Positions 24,301 to 33,743 of a stretch of DNA of 64,000 bases are shown here, one piece after another. The stretch covers positions 15,004,001 through 15,068,000 of the forward strand of contig NC_088317.1 in assembly GCF_910592395.1 (NCBI RefSeq). The letters are read 5' to 3'. This DNA is from Lineus longissimus (taxonomy: Eukaryota; Nemertea; Pilidiophora; Heteronemertea; Lineidae). A program made the position numbers and the translations under genes. The notes below the pieces were generated by a model. It was not told where the DNA came from. It ran no database searches and saw nothing but the letters and a program-made list of their open reading frames with translations. Position 1 is the stretch's first letter. Every line of letters starts with the position of its first letter.

Positions 24301-27300
24301 AAAGATGATCTAAGCCGGCAGCTTCACTCCTCCAGTACCTATTGTCAATGCGATCGTACAACCGAGCTTGTGGTTGCCAAGGCTCGTGCGAATGTCCACA
24401 TTTTTAGTTCCTTTTGGTTCAGCTGTGTAACTTGACGGATAATCCAGCTGCATGAATGTCTCGTTCATGTTGAGCAAACGCTGCACATGCTGATCTCGGA
24501 CAGTATTCCTTATTTCTTGCTGAAACTCAGCAACCCGTGCTGCTGCATCCGCTGGAAGTCCGGCAGAATCTGTTGTACGCCGCGAAATACTATGTTCCAT
24601 CTTTTCATGAAATGCGTAACCCAACCATCGCTCGCACCATAGTTTGAACGTTGAGGACGGTCTCTTTGGATTCGTGCGCGTTCATCCAGTGGTAGGTTGT
24701 TCCTCCATCTATCGAATGCGAGGATGGCAGCATCTTGGAAGTCTTCTCTGGTCACCGGAAGTGCGTTTCGCCGTGACTGAAGGAAGGCGTCATGGACCAC
24801 CTTCTCAACTTCCGGCCAGCAACCATCGTGGTTTTCTCGAACTCGCCTTGCCTGCGGGGCCGTCTTTAGCTTTTCCATCAGGTCGTCGATGTTGCTTATC
24901 CATCCCCTCAGCGTTGTGGGTGGGATACGGTACCTCCGAGCATACTCGGCTGCGTTTAGAATTCGCCCCTGCTGGATGAAACCCTGGCTGTCAAGGACAT
25001 GTCGCACCTTTTCCTGAGTCGTATAGGAACGCAGTTTCCTTGGTAGCGGCTGCTGTTGGGCGTCTTCAGGGTTTGGGTCCATTGCCAGAGTTGGGATAAT
25101 AGCAATACAGCGACGAAAAGTTGAGCGAAGTTCATCATGACACTATATACGGCATCAATCAAGAATGCCCCAATCGAAAATCCTACCAATGGGCCAATTA
25201 CTAAGAGATAACCCTCATGTAATTCTATTACGAATACCTTAGTGGCTTTATTTCAAATAAAGGACATTGACAATGTTGAGCAATGTTGTAAGACTCTGAT
25301 CTACGATGTCAGCAACAAGCATTGGACATCATGTCTGCATGTGATGTAGATTTCAAATCCTAGTTATTATGGAAATTAGGGATCTTCCTATCGGTACAGT
25401 TGTCTGCCTATAGACCACCCTCATACACATGAGCCAATGGTCGTAACTTTAGAGAAAAGGCATAGGTACCTCCCCAACGACGAGGTAACTGCGCGAGCAC
25501 AGTATACACTCTAAAACCTTGTTTTTATGGGTACACATCCAATATTCCAGTCCATGGAATAGATTACGCCCCCCAAATCGCACTATAAAAGGGCTACTAA
25601 GATATATTCAAAGGCATGGCCAATGGGCCTTTCACCGCGGCAGAATTACATCTGGCCGACTTCAGTACGACCAATTTCAAGGTGTCCACGGCCGATTACG
25701 ACGATCGTTTGGACTGATAGGTTTTGTCACCAATTGCGCAAGAGTGGCAGACAGACATTCTAGGCCTGTATAAGCGGGTATCTAGTTTCAGTTGCTCACT
25801 TTGCCAATTGTGAAGATGGATGGTCAAGAGCCATTGCGAAAACGCCGGAGAAGTTATACAGTTAGAGAGAAAATAGCCTACTTGCAGGACCTTGAGGCTG
25901 CTCTGTTGGACGGAACCGTCAACAGCATGCATGAATTTGCAGAACACTATGGAATCTCAGTCCGAACAATGCAGAAATGGAATTTGTATGAACTAGAAGA
26001 AAAAGCTGGTGAAGGAAAAGGCAAAGTCCGACACGTAAAAGAGGGGAACATTGGTCTTTGGCCTGATGTTGAAGAGAGACTAATCGTCTGGTTTAGAGGG
26101 GTCAGAGAAAAAAGGCTGCCTGTCGCCGTCGAAGACGTCCAAGAGAAAGCTACGTCAATTTTCAAAGACTGATGGCACGCGTTACCCACTGACGATAGAC
26201 AAGATTTCATCCGCACTCGATCAGTCATGAACGAATTTCACGCTTCGAACGGCTGGGTTGCGAACTTTATGGACCGGAAATGTCATTCCGGAAAGCTAAC
26301 AAAAATACGACCACCCTCGCAGCTGATGCCGCCAATTGTGTGCAAGTGTTCAGAGACACGATCGACCGATTTGAAATTCCGATGAGACTTCTCTTTAACA
26401 TGGATCAAACGTTTGCCTTGTTTGAGCTACGACCAACGTACACATGCAGCATAAAGGGAGCAAAGTCCGTGGATATCCGCACCTCAAGGTCCAACACCAA
26501 ACTTGGATGTACAGTTACTCTTGCAATCACTGCAACCGGCGGAAACGTGGCGGCTCACGTGACTTTCCCAAATAAAGGATTCGTCAGGCAGCTTGCAGCC
26601 TTTGCGGACCAAGAGCTACCAGAAAACGTGGTCATAACTTCATCAGCAACAGGTTGGATGAAGGAGGAGACAGCCGAACATTGGTTTGAACACGCCTTCC
26701 AACCGTATATAACCGCAGAAGAGGCTGAACAGTTTTTGTTACTGGTCGATCGGTACCGGGTTCATCGAAAGGAAAATTTCGGTGTGCAAACTATGAACCT
26801 TGGGGGAATCCTCTATTTCATTCCCGCCGGTTGTACATCACTTGTCCAACCCCTGGACCTGACTGTCATCAGATCCCTCAAGAACCATATGCGCAAGAGG
26901 TGGAAAGCATGGAAAAAGAATCACACGGATAGAGAGGGCCGATGCGAACCAATTCAGCTGATGGATGTTGTCACCGTTGTAAGTGAGGCGTGGGCTGCTG
27001 TTGATGGGGCCGTGATTGAAAAGGGTTTTGAGATGGCATTGCGACCGGTCCCTATTGAAGCTGGGCCATTCCCCAACCTTGAGGAGGAGGAGGAAGAGGA
27101 GGAACCGGGTCTGGAATTCGTACAGGTGGAAAGGGACGAAATTAATATGGACTGAACTCTTATCATTTGGACGTTGAGCATTATGACATGTAAAAATTAA
27201 AGTGTCCGTTTAGGATTTGGGGGTAACTACTGCAAGAGTCCTTAATTATTGTTTCAGAATTGTTCTAGTAATCTATGGATAAATGGTGGAAACAGCAATC

Positions 27301-28742
27301 TTAATTGTGATAAGTAAGTATTCAAGTAGAATAAATGACTATGAAAGGAGAATCTTGTTTACTTGATTTTTCGACAATTACCCTATCCAAAACCTGTGGA
27401 ACTCTAGAGTAATTCTTATGTTCGGAACTGGCACCGTAAGCCTAGCATTCGCTAACGTTAACACAGGTTTTCATGTGCATTTTTAGCGTAAAAGGTGGTG
27501 TTAACGCTAGGGATTGTGTTATCGGAGCCAGTTCTTAACCTCTCGTGAAAGCACTCTTACATGACAAGTCCATACTATACAAGCGCTAACACTAACGTTA
27601 GTCTTAGGATTTCCTAAAACTCGCATTTATCCCAGATCTCGCCCCAAACCATCCAATCCCAATAAATCAATTCACCGATTAATTTTTGGAGCCACCCTGT
27701 ATAAAACCGCGAGTTGCAATAGGCCTTCTCACCCAATGGGATCAATTTCAAATCCAGACTACATGTCGATTTCACGACCCGAAAAGCGACTGAGTGAAGT
27801 TCCTTCAGACATTCATAGAGAACCCGACCTTAGCCAATCATGGTAAGGTCCCATTGTAAAGACACCATGCATGTGAAATTATTGGGCCGGTCACGCAAGA
27901 TTTTAATGAGGTGGACACTTGTACCCATAAAAACAAGGTTCCTCGTACAAGCGTGAATCATTCCGACGTACTGTGAGATGTGAGAGACCCATATTGGCGA
28001 CTTCGTGTTACTTTATCTTGCCTGCCTAGCTGCTGCCTAAACCTTGTAGTTGGAGAAGAAAAAGCACAAAAAAACTCCCTCTTGTCTGTTTAATTGAACA
28101 AACTAACGGCTAGCCCATTAAAATAGGCTCGCCATACATAAATATATAGAGTAATTCAGAAAGAAAAAACTACCGGTCTTTCAAAGTTGTACGTGTATAT
28201 CTGAGAGATAAACGCACAGAAAGTAGGCCTATCTTTAATTAGTGCATATCTTGATAATCTTGAAGTTAAATGTCGATGTTTTTTTGTGATGCAGAGGCTT
28301 TAAATCTAAAAGTTATTAGAGGCATAATTTCAGAGAAAAATGTAAATTACTGATACTGCGATATTTGAGGCGTCCTACAATTATAAGGGCAAGGCAACAA
28401 GCTACTAGATATAACACTGTCAGTTTAGATTAGGAACATGTTCTGATTCGCCCGCATCGTTCGTCCGCATCGATCTAAGTGGTATTACCCGATCAAATTA
28501 GGAATTCGGTATCACGAATTTGGAATGAGCCTCCTGGGCGTTCGTAATATACCGTTCCTGGAGCACTCTTGTTTCAATGCTTATATGTTTTCAAAATCAC
28601 AAGACGCTTTTATTTGCAAATTGGTGACTTTGTGTAAAGAGTGACCTATATATCACATTGCCTCCTCTCGCGTTTCAGATTCGACGACATAACTATCGGG
28701 ATCAAAGACCCAAGCATATGGGCGCTTCCAGACTATTGCTAG
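15336..28742 (+). CDS. Ependymin-related secreted protein, copy 2 (complete, 7 exons)
   Basis: Exons are 15336-15459, 16606-16637, 18470-18552, 19039-19096, 19711-19882, 20641-20758 and 28679-28742. Together they make 651 bp, or 216 residues plus TAG, close to EPDR1 length. Exon 1 encodes a signal peptide ('MNFSIFAILLGIVGVTWGSP') and ends at a Cys. Exon 2 is only 32 bp and gives 'VIPPLWEAKSK', the family's conserved Cys-x-x-P-x-x-W block. Later come 'FDRNNRR', 'QYILF', 'KKCF', 'VPANATYFG', 'GSCLPVS' and 'GIKDPSIW...DYC'. Four family cysteines are present, with possible N-glycosylation sites such as NAS and NAT. The start is the first ATG after an AT-rich leader. Introns 2 and 6 are swollen by transposons. 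The product is expected to be secreted; ligand and tissue are unknown. Confidence 0.85.
16700..18138. mobile_element. Non-autonomous DNA transposon, Harbinger-like, in intron 2 of copy 2
   Basis: Terminal inverted repeats of about 40 bp start 'tgcagcggtcaat' and include 'aaaccctgacaccccc'. They lie at 16700-16740 and, reversed, at 18099-18138. TAA flanks both sides (16697-16699, 18139-18141), as expected for PIF/Harbinger TWA targets. No transposase is visible. An internal hairpin of about 45-bp arms spans 17034-17147. Confidence 0.65.
17034..17147. repeat. Long imperfect hairpin inside the Harbinger-like element
   Basis: Arms around 'gtgcgcagaacac' and 'gtgttctgcgcac' surround a short centre near 17090, with a few mismatches. 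Confidence 0.55.
20776..22803. mobile_element. 2 kb insertion specific to ependymin copy 2, last intron
   Basis: Copy 1 continues directly from the 'gtacccgtcat' donor region to 'aaaaatgaattgtacatg', whereas copy 2 has about 2 kb between these points. The insertion ends with 'ggtcagctgagc', preceded by degenerate short direct repeats ('actgactggcggacagacg'). No protein was recognised. Confidence 0.55.
23077..23173. repeat. LINE/SINE-type 3' tail fragment
   Basis: 'attgtaaagcgcattgag' followed by 'tgcgctatataagc' resembles the common 3' tail of CR1/L2-like retroposons. It directly precedes pogo element 1. Confidence 0.4.
23176..25502 (-). mobile_element. Pogo-like (Tc1/mariner superfamily) transposon 1
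   Basis: Perfect 26-bp terminal inverted repeats lie at 23176-23201 and 25477-25502, beginning 'ctgtgctcgcgcag'. TA flanks both ends (23174-23175, 25503-25504), the superfamily's target duplication. A degraded transposase on the minus strand fills the interior. Confidence 0.85.
23722..25082 (-). pseudogene. Pogo-like transposase, element 1 (frameshifted)
   Basis: The reading starts at 25082. The N-terminal frame (190 aa, to 24510) holds a helix-turn-helix ('YTTQEKVRHVLDSQGF...RRYRIPPTTLRGW') for DNA binding. Frameshifts move the remainder to 24624-24310, 24189-23998 and 23907-23722. The DDE domain shows 'LLNMNETF' where an Asp is expected at the third position, 'LILDRFRPH' and 'LVQPLDLTVIR'. 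Loss of the first catalytic Asp and the frameshifts imply inactivity. An acidic C-terminus follows. Confidence 0.8.
25516..27940 (+). mobile_element. Pogo-like transposon 2
   Basis: Terminal inverted repeats of about 21 bp, starting 'aaccttgtttttatgggta', lie at 25516-25536 and, reversed, at 27920-27940. The transposase is on the plus strand, head-to-head with element 1. A clean TA duplication is not visible at the right end, where MITE sequence follows at once. Confidence 0.75.
25816..27155 (+). pseudogene. Pogo-like transposase, element 2 (one stop, one frameshift)
   Basis: The first frame (25816-26172) has the helix-turn-helix ('YTVREKIAYLQDLEA', 'HYGISVRTMQKW'). It ends at a TGA where element 1 has an Arg codon, consistent with a CGA-to-TGA change. 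A frameshift near 26275 leads to 26280-27155, which carries the whole DDE domain: 'LFNMDQTF', 'LLVDRYRVH' and 'LVQPLDLTVIRSLKNH', so all three acidic residues remain. The tail is Glu-rich. It is clearly related to element 1 but not a recent copy. Confidence 0.82.
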
Positions 28743-28881
28743 GGCGTCACCTGCACATTTTCTAGGGTCCCGCTGGTATTCCGAAAAAACTGCCCGTGGG
28801 ATTCTAACAGTGCACTTACTTCAAAGAATGAAAAGTATATGGGCCTGTTACCAGCCAATTCACTCATTCAAAGTGTACATT

Positions 28882-28887
28882 AATAAA
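28882..28887 (+). terminator. Polyadenylation signal of ependymin-related copy 2
   Basis: AATAAA lies about 140 bp after the copy 2 stop, at the position matching the copy 1 signal. Confidence 0.6.
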
Positions 28888-28919
28888 GGCACTCCAGCTC
28901 TTCATTAATCATTTGTTCC

Positions 28920-29190
28920 TTCGTTTTCTTCTTCTTCGTTGACAGTTTTCTTTCTATTATTCTTCTTCATTGACATTTTTCTCTATATTATTCTTCTCAG
29001 CAGAAAAGTTTATATGTATCATTCTTGTCAGAGGACATTTTTCTTTAAATTCTTCTTCATCACTTACATTTTCTTTAAATTCTTCTTCATCAATTACATT
29101 TTTCTTTAAATTCTTCTTCCGTCACTTACAGTTTTCTTTAAAATCTTTTTCGTCACTTACAGTTTTCTTTAAATTCTTCTTTGTCACTAA
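28920..29190. repeat. Expanded pyrimidine-rich minisatellite after copy 2
   Basis: About eight degenerate units with 'ttcttcatcacttaca' and 'ttttctttaaat' lie here, versus about five at the matching site of copy 1. Confidence 0.65.
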
Positions 29191-29459
29191 CGAAAGTCAG
29201 ATATGCGTGATAGATGCATATCAATCGACATATTGTGAGATGTGAGAGACCCCTATTGGCGACTTCGCGTAACTTCATCTTGCCTGCCTAGCTGCTGCCT
29301 ATAAGGCTATATTGTCCCTTTAACAAAATCGAGGTTGAAAGAGACCAACCACCAGGTACTTCGCATGTTGTATTCATTGTACCCAAGTATTGCAGCTGAG
29401 CGCCAGGCTCTTGGACTTCTTGTTAAATAGATGGCTCCCTTTTACCACAAAGCTCTGGG

Positions 29460-31398
29460 TGTATACAAAACCAAGACCTAAGACATAAGACCTAAGACCT
29501 AAGATCCCCCGAAGTACAAAACTAAGACCCAGGTACAAAACTAAGATCCCGAGGTACAAAACTAAGACCCGGGGAGGCCAATTCCAAACTAAAATTTTGA
29601 AGAAAAATATCAGAGTCTTAGTTTTGTACATCAGGGGATCTTAGTTTTGTACGTACAAAACTAAGATCCCCCGAGGTACAAAACTAAGACCCAATGCCAA
29701 ACTAAAATTTTGAAGAAAAATATCAGAGTCTTAGTTTTGTAGATCAGGGGATCTTAGTTTTGTACGTACAAAACTAAGATCCCCCGAGGTACAAAACTAA
29801 GACCCAATTCCAAACTGAAATTTTGAAGAAAAATATCAGAGTCTTAGTTTTGTACATCAGGGGATCTTAGTTTTGTACGTACAAAACTAAGATCCCCCGA
29901 GGTACAAAACTAAGACCCAATTCCAAACTGAAATTTTGAAGAAAAATATCAGAGTCTTAGTTTTGTACATCAGGGGATCTTAGTTTCCAAATTCTGCCCC
30001 TCTTTCGAATTCATTTTGATGTAGTAATATCACCTTTGAGATGCATGCAGTTGCTCCATCTGAATAATACCTCCATATGCACTATGCAGGCACGACCGGT
30101 CATCACTCTAGCATATACTCTAGCATATACGGCCTCCATCCAGCTCCACAAAAAGTGGCGAAACCGGTGCAATACTCCTTTGAGTCATTCGGAGGAGCGC
30201 CGCCATCGGAAGAGTTGGAACGAGTAAAATATGAACGTTTTCTTATCCATCAATTACATACTAACCGAGTCAAACAACGTTATTGCAATATAGGCAGAGA
30301 AGGAAGGAATATGATTATCAGTTTGATGAAGACTTTGCAAAGTTTCTTCTTGGGACTCTTGAAGGTCTGCCTCTACCAAATATCCCGATGGAAGTTTCTC
30401 CTCTCTCCAACTCACTACTATCGCTATTGACTTCGTAACATACACTAACATTCTTCGCTATCATTGCTAACTTCATTTACTAGAACACTGGCCTCTTTGT
30501 AGCCGATTATGTAACCCATAGTGGAAACACCTGACAGCGCCGCTCGGCATGATCCACGTGCTACTGGCATATTGCACCGGTTTCGCCACTTTTTGTGGAG
30601 CTGGATGGAGGCCGTATATGCTAGAGTATATGCTAGAGTGATGACCGGTCGTGCCTGCATAGTGCATATGGAGGTATTATTCAGATGGAGCAACTGCATG
30701 CATCTCAAAGGTGACATTACTACATCAAAATGAATTCGAAAGAGGGGCAGAATTTGGAAACTAAGATCCCCTGATGTACAAAACTAAGACTCTGATATTT
30801 TTCTTCAAAATTTCAGTTTGGAATTGGGTCTTAGTTTTGTACCTCGGGGGATCTTAGTTTTGTACGTACAAAACTAAGATCCCCTGATGTACAAAACTAA
30901 GACTCTGATATTTTTCTTCAAAATTTCAGTTTGGAATTGGGTCTTAGTTTTGTACCTCGGGGGATCTTAGTTTTGTACGTACAAAACTAAGATCCCCTGA
31001 TGTACAAAACTAAGACTCTGATATTTTTCTTCAAAATTTCAGTTTGGAATTGGGTCTTAGTTTTGTACCTCGGGGGATCTTAGTTTTGTACGTACAAAAC
31101 TAAGATCCCCTGATGTACAAAACTAAGACTCTGATATTTTTCTTCAAAATTTTAGTTTGGCATTGGGTCTTAGTTTTGTACCTCGGGGGATCTTAGTTTT
31201 GTACGTACAAAACTAAGATCCCCTGATGTACAAAACTAAGACTCTGATATTTTTCTTCAAAATTTTAGTTTGGAATTGGCCTCCCCGGGTCTTAGTTTTG
31301 TACCTCGGGGATCTTAGTTTTGTACCTGGGTCTTAGTTTTGTACTCTGGGGGATCTTAGGTCTTAGGTCTTATGTCTTAGGTCTTGGTTTTGTATACA
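29460..31398. mobile_element. Foldback-type element: 1.9 kb palindrome of tandem repeats
   Basis: The left arm 29460-30174 and right arm 30570-31398 are reverse complements, around a spacer of about 395 bp. Outer ends begin 'tgtatacaaaaccaagacct'. Each arm contains a tandem array with a 113-bp period: four units left (landmarks at 29599, 29712, 29825, 29938) and five right. Each unit is itself an inverted repeat of 'tacaaaactaagatcccc' and 'gtacaaaactaagac' around a 35-bp core. Next to the spacer the arms hold about 170 bp of unique, also inverted, sequence. The structure fits Foldback/Galileo-type elements; no transposase is seen. Confidence 0.8.
30175..30569 (+). other. Foldback spacer with a coding-like fragment
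   Basis: The spacer reads as 'ERVKYERFLIHQLHTNRVKQ', then after a one-base shift 'YRQRRKEYDYQFDEDFAKFL' and 'GTLEGLPLPNIPMEV', with a stop near 30431. The composition looks protein-like and ends cleanly, but I do not recognise the family. It may be a captured gene end. Confidence 0.3.
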
Positions 31399-31504
31399 TA
31401 TTGTCTGCATATTTCCTAATGCGTTGGAGTGTATGCCTAACCGAACTAGTAAAACGAGTAAAAGAAACACGGTAGCGTCACCTTCTTGAAATTGAATATT
31501 TCTG

Positions 31505-32875
31505 TTCAGCGGAATTGGCAGTTCCTCAACTACCTATGAAGTTGCTCAAAACATGATAGACATGGTGCGGGATTGGTGTATAAAGTGGCGTATGGCAGTG
31601 AACGTTGAAAAGACAAAAGTTATGCACTTTCGTAGGAAATGTGAAGCGCCAACTAATTATGTATTTCATTTTGGAGAACATGATATTGAGCGAACTAATG
31701 CCTATCGCTATCTGGGTGTAAAACTGAATGAATATTTAGATTATACCCACACTGCAGACGTGTTAGCGAAAGGGGCCTCAAAGGCTCTAGCAGGTATTTT
31801 AGCGAAGCATTTCTCGACGGCAAGAGGACTCATGTATAATTCGTATATACGCTTATATGACGCTCAGGTGGTGCCAGTGATGGACTACTGTTGCAGTGTT
31901 TGGGGTTTTAAAACTTATAGACAATGTGAGAAAGTTCATTTGCGGTGTTTAAGATCCTTTCTAGGAGTTGGTAAATTTTCAGCTATACCGGCAATAGTGG
32001 GCGACATGGGTTCCATACCGCTGTCTATCAGGCATCATGTCAAGATGTGTAACTTGTGGTTTAAGCTGTGTACTTTGCCTGTTCATAGAATTGCCAAACA
32101 CATATTTCTATGGGATTATGGGTTATCTAGACAAGGGAAAGATAACTGGTGCAAAAGTATAAAAACTATTTTGAACGATTGTAATATGACTAACATTTAT
32201 GATGCTCCCATGCTACACAGGACATTCTCAGCAGTAGAAAATAGGGAGCTTTCAGGCCGGATAAGGGACGCTCTCATGGCAAATTATGTGGTTAAATGGA
32301 AAAATGAGGTGGTGAACATGCCAAAACTACGAACGTTTAAGTTGTTAAAACAGGAATTCGGTACGGAGAGATATGTTTTATTGCCACTAAGTAGGGCAAG
32401 TAGGTCTACAATAGCAAGAATGCGTAACGGTACATTCCCTCTAGGTATAGAATTAGGACGATATCGGGGTGTGCCGCTTGAAAATAGAACCTGTAAGAAC
32501 TGTGGTGATGAAAAAGTGGAAGATGAGTTCCATTTTCTTTTGGAGTGTACAAAATATAGCCGAGAGCGGGTGGACTTGCTGTTGGATATTGGTGAAAATG
32601 TTGGTTCCATGGACCGGAGCGGTGGACTGAATGCGCTTCTGTCGAGTTCGGCAGTGGCAGGACGTGTAGCTAGCTATATACGACTCATCTACCAAATGCG
32701 TAAATAAATCGCCTCAAATCTTAAGTAGAATAAGTCGTGTATGGTCGGACCACCCCTCCCTTTGCCGCGGTCGACATGTTGCGCTCCCGTTTACAAATTA
32801 TGAATTATTGTGTCTCGTAAGCCTTTGCAGGCTGGCTTTTTGTAAAAGGTGACACGTTAATAAAATATATATATA
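31505..32875 (+). mobile_element. 5'-truncated LINE (non-LTR retrotransposon)
   Basis: It contains the C-terminal part of a reverse transcriptase frame, a 3' untranslated tail and a terminal AATAAAATATATATATAT run near 32858. The 5' end is cut within the reverse transcriptase, the usual outcome of incomplete target-primed reverse transcription. Confidence 0.75.
31510..32707 (+). pseudogene. LINE reverse transcriptase, C-terminal part
   Basis: An uninterrupted frame (384 codons from the ATG at 31553, and open upstream to about 31510) shows the 'W..KW.M.VN..KT' motif after the catalytic palm ('DWCIKWRMAVNVEKTKVMHF'), then 'NAYRYLGVKLNEYLDY', the thumb, and a C-terminal Cys/His motif 'CKNCGDEKVEDEFHFLLEC'. 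These are hallmarks of Jockey/CR1/I-type LINEs. The catalytic Y-x-D-D box and endonuclease are missing. The intact frame suggests a fairly young copy. Confidence 0.75.
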
Positions 32876-33743
32876 TGATGCAAGTAGAGTGCCTAGAATA
32901 TTCAGAGATCATTCACATCATCTACAAGTGCAGAATCATTTCTAGGAAGAGATCAAGCTTAGCAATGTGGCAGAGTATGCATGGCCATTATTACAACATT
33001 CACTTGAACTTGTTGGGAGGGAATTGGGACCATCTGAACAGATGAACTGAAATAAGGCCCCCATTACCAAGCATAGATTAATCTATGATTGCTATTACCC
33101 AAATTCGCACATCCCTATTCTATTGGCTTCAATTTTTTTTAATATTGAGTTAAGAGCTGAGCACTGTATAGTACTCCCAGGTATATGGCACGGCTTAACC
33201 CGCCAGGCATAGAGGAATTCCTTTATGGCCCAGTGGTTGGCGCGTTGCCCCCCCCCCCCCCCCCCCCGAGTGGAAGTTAAGCAACGTTGAGCGCGGTCAA
33301 CCTTTGGATCGGTGCCGGTGTAGAAGTTTAAAATGTCCTAGGATAGCATGCTCGGGAAACAAAGGATTCTATTATGCGCTTCAATCTCTGAGCTATTGAC
33401 GGTCAGGGTCTCTATAGAACCATCCGAGAATACAATAATCCCGAACACTTTTTCCAGGGGGGCATTTGTTACTGTTACACCGGCACGTACAATACAAGCG
33501 TCAACTGGGACAATAGTAGCTCCATAAACAATATTGGGTGATTGTAATGCTAGTATGGGGAAACCAGGCACCCAAGGAAACCTACACTGTCGAAGAGAGT
33601 CAAATCTCTATCACATTAATGTACCGCGACCATCACCGATACGCAAAGCAGGGCCCTCTGTTTAGCGAAATTTGTAGTCGAAAGTGAGCCCAAATTTCGA
33701 GTCAAAACGAACCCTACAGTACTGTACATTGACATTGTGCATC
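32876..33743. other. Stretch between LINE and Gypsy element 2
   Basis: It holds a poly-C run at 33249-33268 and, on the minus strand at 33571-33338, an open frame with 'IVYGATIVPVDACIVRAG' and 'EKVFGIIVFSDGSIETLT' that I cannot assign. No 5' LTR matching 38536 was found. Confidence 0.4.

Larger units (their letters stand above)
22961..28040. mobile_element. TTAA MITE of copy 2, split by a nested insertion
   Basis: The left end (TTAA at 22961) matches the copy 1 MITE up to 'ttcctc' at 23071-23076. The MITE resumes at 'cctcgtacaagcg' (27941). The right terminal repeat is missing. About 4.9 kb with two pogo-like elements lies between. Confidence 0.65.
18396..29200 (+). repeat. Right unit of the large direct tandem duplication
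   Basis: It corresponds to positions 1-7650. It carries unit-specific insertions at about 20776-22800 (about 2 kb) and 23077-27940 (about 4.9 kb). Away from exons and insertions the two units look about 95 percent or more identical by eye. Confidence 0.85.

Noticed and set aside
30036-30717. Mirror-image frames of about 60-117 codons in the foldback
   Set aside because: The frames are duplicates produced by the inverted arms. Only the unique spacer portion is worth testing.
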